Part shown: one piece after another, positions 7,968 to 9,109 of the stretch
Layout: each line of letters opens with the position of its first letter
How positions within the stretch are numbered: the stretch's first letter is position 1
Source: DAOMFM01 sp035429825
GTDB lineage: Bacteria; Acidobacteriota; Blastocatellia; UBA7656; JADIYM01
DNA: 9,109 nt
Direction: 5' to 3'
Assembly (NCBI GenBank): GCA_044224215.1
Contig: JBGAKX010000160.1
Coordinates: 1-9,109 of the forward strand
Made by a program: the position numbers and the translations under genes
Notes under the pieces: model-generated
What the model was told of the DNA's origin: nothing
The model's input: the letters and a program-made list of their open reading frames with translations, nothing else
Database searches by the model: none

Positions 7968-8735
7968 ATGTTCGATACACTCGTCGAATCCACCTCGCAA
8001 CGCCGTGGCGCGCGGACGTGGCTCTACTTTGCCGTCTCGTCCGTCGTCTGGATCGTCATTCTGACGGGTGTCGCCGTCGCCGGGATCATGACCTATGACG
8101 AATCGCTGAACGCCGACTTCCAGAACCTCGCGCTCGTCGCGGTCGTGAAGGTGTCGCCGCCGCCGGCGCGTGCACCCGAACACCCGTCGGCTCCGCGAGC
8201 CGCGGCGCCGTCGTTTGCGGCCGTGCTGCATCCACCGACCGAGATCGGACCGCCGGTGCCGCGACCTCCCCAACTCGGCGGCATCGATCCGAGTGGATCG
8301 ACGGTCGGCGTGGTGGGCGGCGACCGCGAAGGCTGGCCGAACGGCCTACCCGGCACGGGTGACGGACCGGTGGCGCGCGTCGACCCGATCATGATTCCTC
8401 CGCCGCAGCCGCCGCACGATCCCGTGTCCGAGAAGGTCGAGCCGCCGGCACGACGTGTCGTCTCGAAGGGCCCGCTGAACGGCGTTGCGATTCATCGCGA
8501 TCAACCCCCGTACCCCACGATCGCCAAGGAGACCGGCATGACCGGCACCGTCGTCGTCGAAGTCACCGTGTCCGAGCAAGGCGACGTGGTCAGCGCGCAC
8601 GCGATCTCGGGGCACCCGCTGTTCACCCGCACCGCCGAGCAGTCTGCGCGCAACTGGAAGTTCTCTCCGACGACGCTTGGCGGCATTCCGGTCAAGGTGG
8701 TCGGAACGATTACGTTCGTGTTCAAGCGCTCGTAG
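7968..8735 (+). CDS. TonB-like energy transducer
   Basis: This is a 255-residue inner-membrane-anchored periplasmic protein. TonB proteins carry proton-motive force from ExbB/ExbD to outer-membrane TonB-dependent receptors for uptake of siderophores, vitamins or glycans. A short basic cytoplasmic segment (QRRGAR, 11-16) precedes one membrane helix at about 18-41. A Pro-, Gly- and Ala-rich linker spans about 62-165. A C-terminal TonB domain at about 175-255 has PPYPTIAKETGMTGTVVVEV, a SEQGDV turn, HPLFTRTAEQSARNWKFSP and GGIPVKVVGTITFVF, matching the usual order YP..A...G.V, then A...W.F.P, then G.PV. The membrane helix lacks the His of E. coli TonB (His20): the equivalent place after SSVV is Trp28. 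No exbB or exbD is visible. The gene follows the PLP gene by 123 nt, so it may be transcribed separately. The TonB assignment is firm; its receptor is unknown. Confidence 0.9.
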   Translation: MFDTLVESTSQRRGARTWLYFAVSSVVWIVILTGVAVAGIMTYDESLNADFQNLALVAVVKVSPPPARAPEHPSAPRAAAPSFAAVLHPPTEIGPPVPRPPQLGGIDPSGSTVGVVGGDREGWPNGLPGTGDGPVARVDPIMIPPPQPPHDPVSEKVEPPARRVVSKGPLNGVAIHRDQPPYPTIAKETGMTGTVVVEVTVSEQGDVVSAHAISGHPLFTRTAEQSARNWKFSPTTLGGIPVKVVGTITFVFKRS

Positions 8736-8760
8736 GGTTCGAGGGCTCGACCCGCGCGGG
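8735..8760 (+). terminator. Weak hairpin directly after the tonB stop
   Basis: GGGT-t-CGAG (8735-8743) can fold onto CTCGACCC (8746-8753) with one bulged T and a very tight loop. It overlaps the palindrome CCCGCGCGGG at 8751-8760. Only a broken T-rich patch (8764-8771) follows. A termination role is possible but poorly supported. Confidence 0.25.
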
Positions 8761-8819
8761 ATGGTTTCGTTAGCGCACTCCCCGCCCGGCTCGAAGTCTG
8801 GGAATTGCACGCCGCAGAG

Positions 8820-8870
8820 CCGATCGCGTGAGCGATCGGGGTGATCTCGAGGCTCGGTATCGATCCGAGC
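8820..8870 (+). other. Two tandem perfect hairpins downstream of tonB
   Basis: Hairpin A pairs CCGATCGC (8820-8827) with GCGATCGG (8832-8839) around GTGA, a GNRA-type tetraloop in RNA. Hairpin B pairs GCTCGG (8852-8857) with CCGAGC (8865-8870) around TATCGAT. B shares its last two or three bases with the first stem of the palindromic repeat that follows, so the two folds compete. No T-run follows either one. A structured 3' UTR, a small RNA or a repeat fragment are all possible. Confidence 0.45.
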
Positions 8871-9109
8871 ACCCCGGAAGGGGTGCGCCACAATAGCCGG
8901 GGTCGAGGAGCAAAAGCGACGACGACCCTGAACCGCAACAAGCTCGGTAGACCTGGGGTCGGGCTCTGGCCTTGAACGGTCACGCGTTGTGCGCGCAGAA
9001 GGCCGACCCCCTTCAGGGTCGGCGACCGACGTTTTTCGTGAGCCTGGGGTCATCGTCGCGCTGCGCGCCCCCGACCCCCGGCTATTCTCCGGCACCCCTT
9101 CGGGGTGCT
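8868..9109. repeat. Imperfect 242-bp palindromic element (inverted REP/MITE-like)
   Basis: The two halves are imperfect reverse complements about a centre near 8987. Segments that pair in order are: 8868-8875 AGCACCCC with 9102-9109; 8880-8886 GGGGTGC with 9092-9098; 8892-8902 AATAGCCGGGG with 9076-9086 (perfect); 8916-8928 with 9047-9059 (12 of 13); 8944-8948 TCGGT with 9025-9029; 8955-8961 GGGGTCG with 9004-9010; 8968-8973 GGCCTT with 8999-9004. Each end also folds on itself: GCACCCC/GGGGTGC with loops GGAA (left) and TTC (right). No transposase or ORF of its own is visible. The element reaches the last base of the window, so its true right end and any target duplication cannot be seen. It may be a fold-back non-autonomous element or two inverted copies of a repeat of about 120 bp. 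Confidence 0.75.
9002..9036 (+). terminator. Terminator-like stem-loop inside the palindrome
   Basis: GCCGACCC (9002-9009) pairs perfectly with GGGTCGGC (9016-9023) around the 6-nt loop CCTTCA. TTTTT at 9032-9036 follows after 8 nt. That gap is longer than in a classical intrinsic terminator, so efficiency is doubtful. It is the best terminator candidate for + strand transcription leaving tonB. The left half of the palindrome has only a short counterpart (GACC 8950-8953 with GGTC 8957-8960). Confidence 0.4.

Noticed and set aside
6852..8273. A 473-codon antisense open frame across the PLP gene and tonB
   Set aside because: It has Arg-rich low-complexity translation and crosses two well-supported + strand genes.
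8735..8753. A GGTTCGA-like tRNA T-arm after tonB
   Set aside because: The preceding bases are tonB coding sequence, and no acceptor, D or anticodon arm can be drawn.
8346..9095. A 249-codon antisense open frame covering the tonB end and the palindrome
   Set aside because: The translation has no known motif and overlaps the conserved TonB domain and the palindromic repeat; it is open only because stop codons are scarce at this GC content.

Overview
The window is GC-rich, with all genes on the + strand, and comes from a Gram-negative bacterium (a TonB protein and a very large exported macroglobulin). The TonB style, the GC-rich codon use and an extended -10 promoter placed against a start codon suggest Acidobacteriota, perhaps Vicinamibacteria-like. 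That placement is inference from memory of such genomes, not a measured result.

Layout: (1) bases 1-701, the C-terminal part of a 4-coumarate-CoA-ligase-like acyl-CoA synthetase, cut by the window edge. (2) Bases 702-763, a short gap with a TGG-TATGAT extended -10 whose predicted transcription start lies 0-3 nt before the ATG at 764, so the next mRNA is probably leaderless. (3) Bases 764-6610, a 1948-residue bacterial alpha-2-macroglobulin with signal peptide, TPR-like N-terminus, macroglobulin domains, a divergent bait region and an intact CTEQ thioester motif. (4) Bases 6639-7844, a class V-fold PLP-dependent enzyme gene broken by three one-base deletions clustered in its first 270 bases. 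Adding back three bases gives a clean 402-residue protein. (5) Bases 7968-8735, a TonB-like energy transducer with a good Shine-Dalgarno. (6) Bases 8736-9109, no gene: tandem hairpins, then an imperfect 242-bp palindrome with a terminator-like stem-loop inside it.

The macroglobulin and PLP genes are 28 nt apart and probably co-transcribed. TonB follows after 123 nt with its own ribosome binding site. The macroglobulin is best read as a periplasmic or secreted protease trap. It has no lipobox, and no pbpC partner is visible downstream, unlike the E. coli YfhM/PbpC arrangement. No functional link between the macroglobulin, the PLP enzyme and TonB can be shown from the sequence. The items most worth following are the frameshifted PLP gene, the palindromic intergenic element and the leaderless macroglobulin promoter. 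I see no clearly new multi-gene system.
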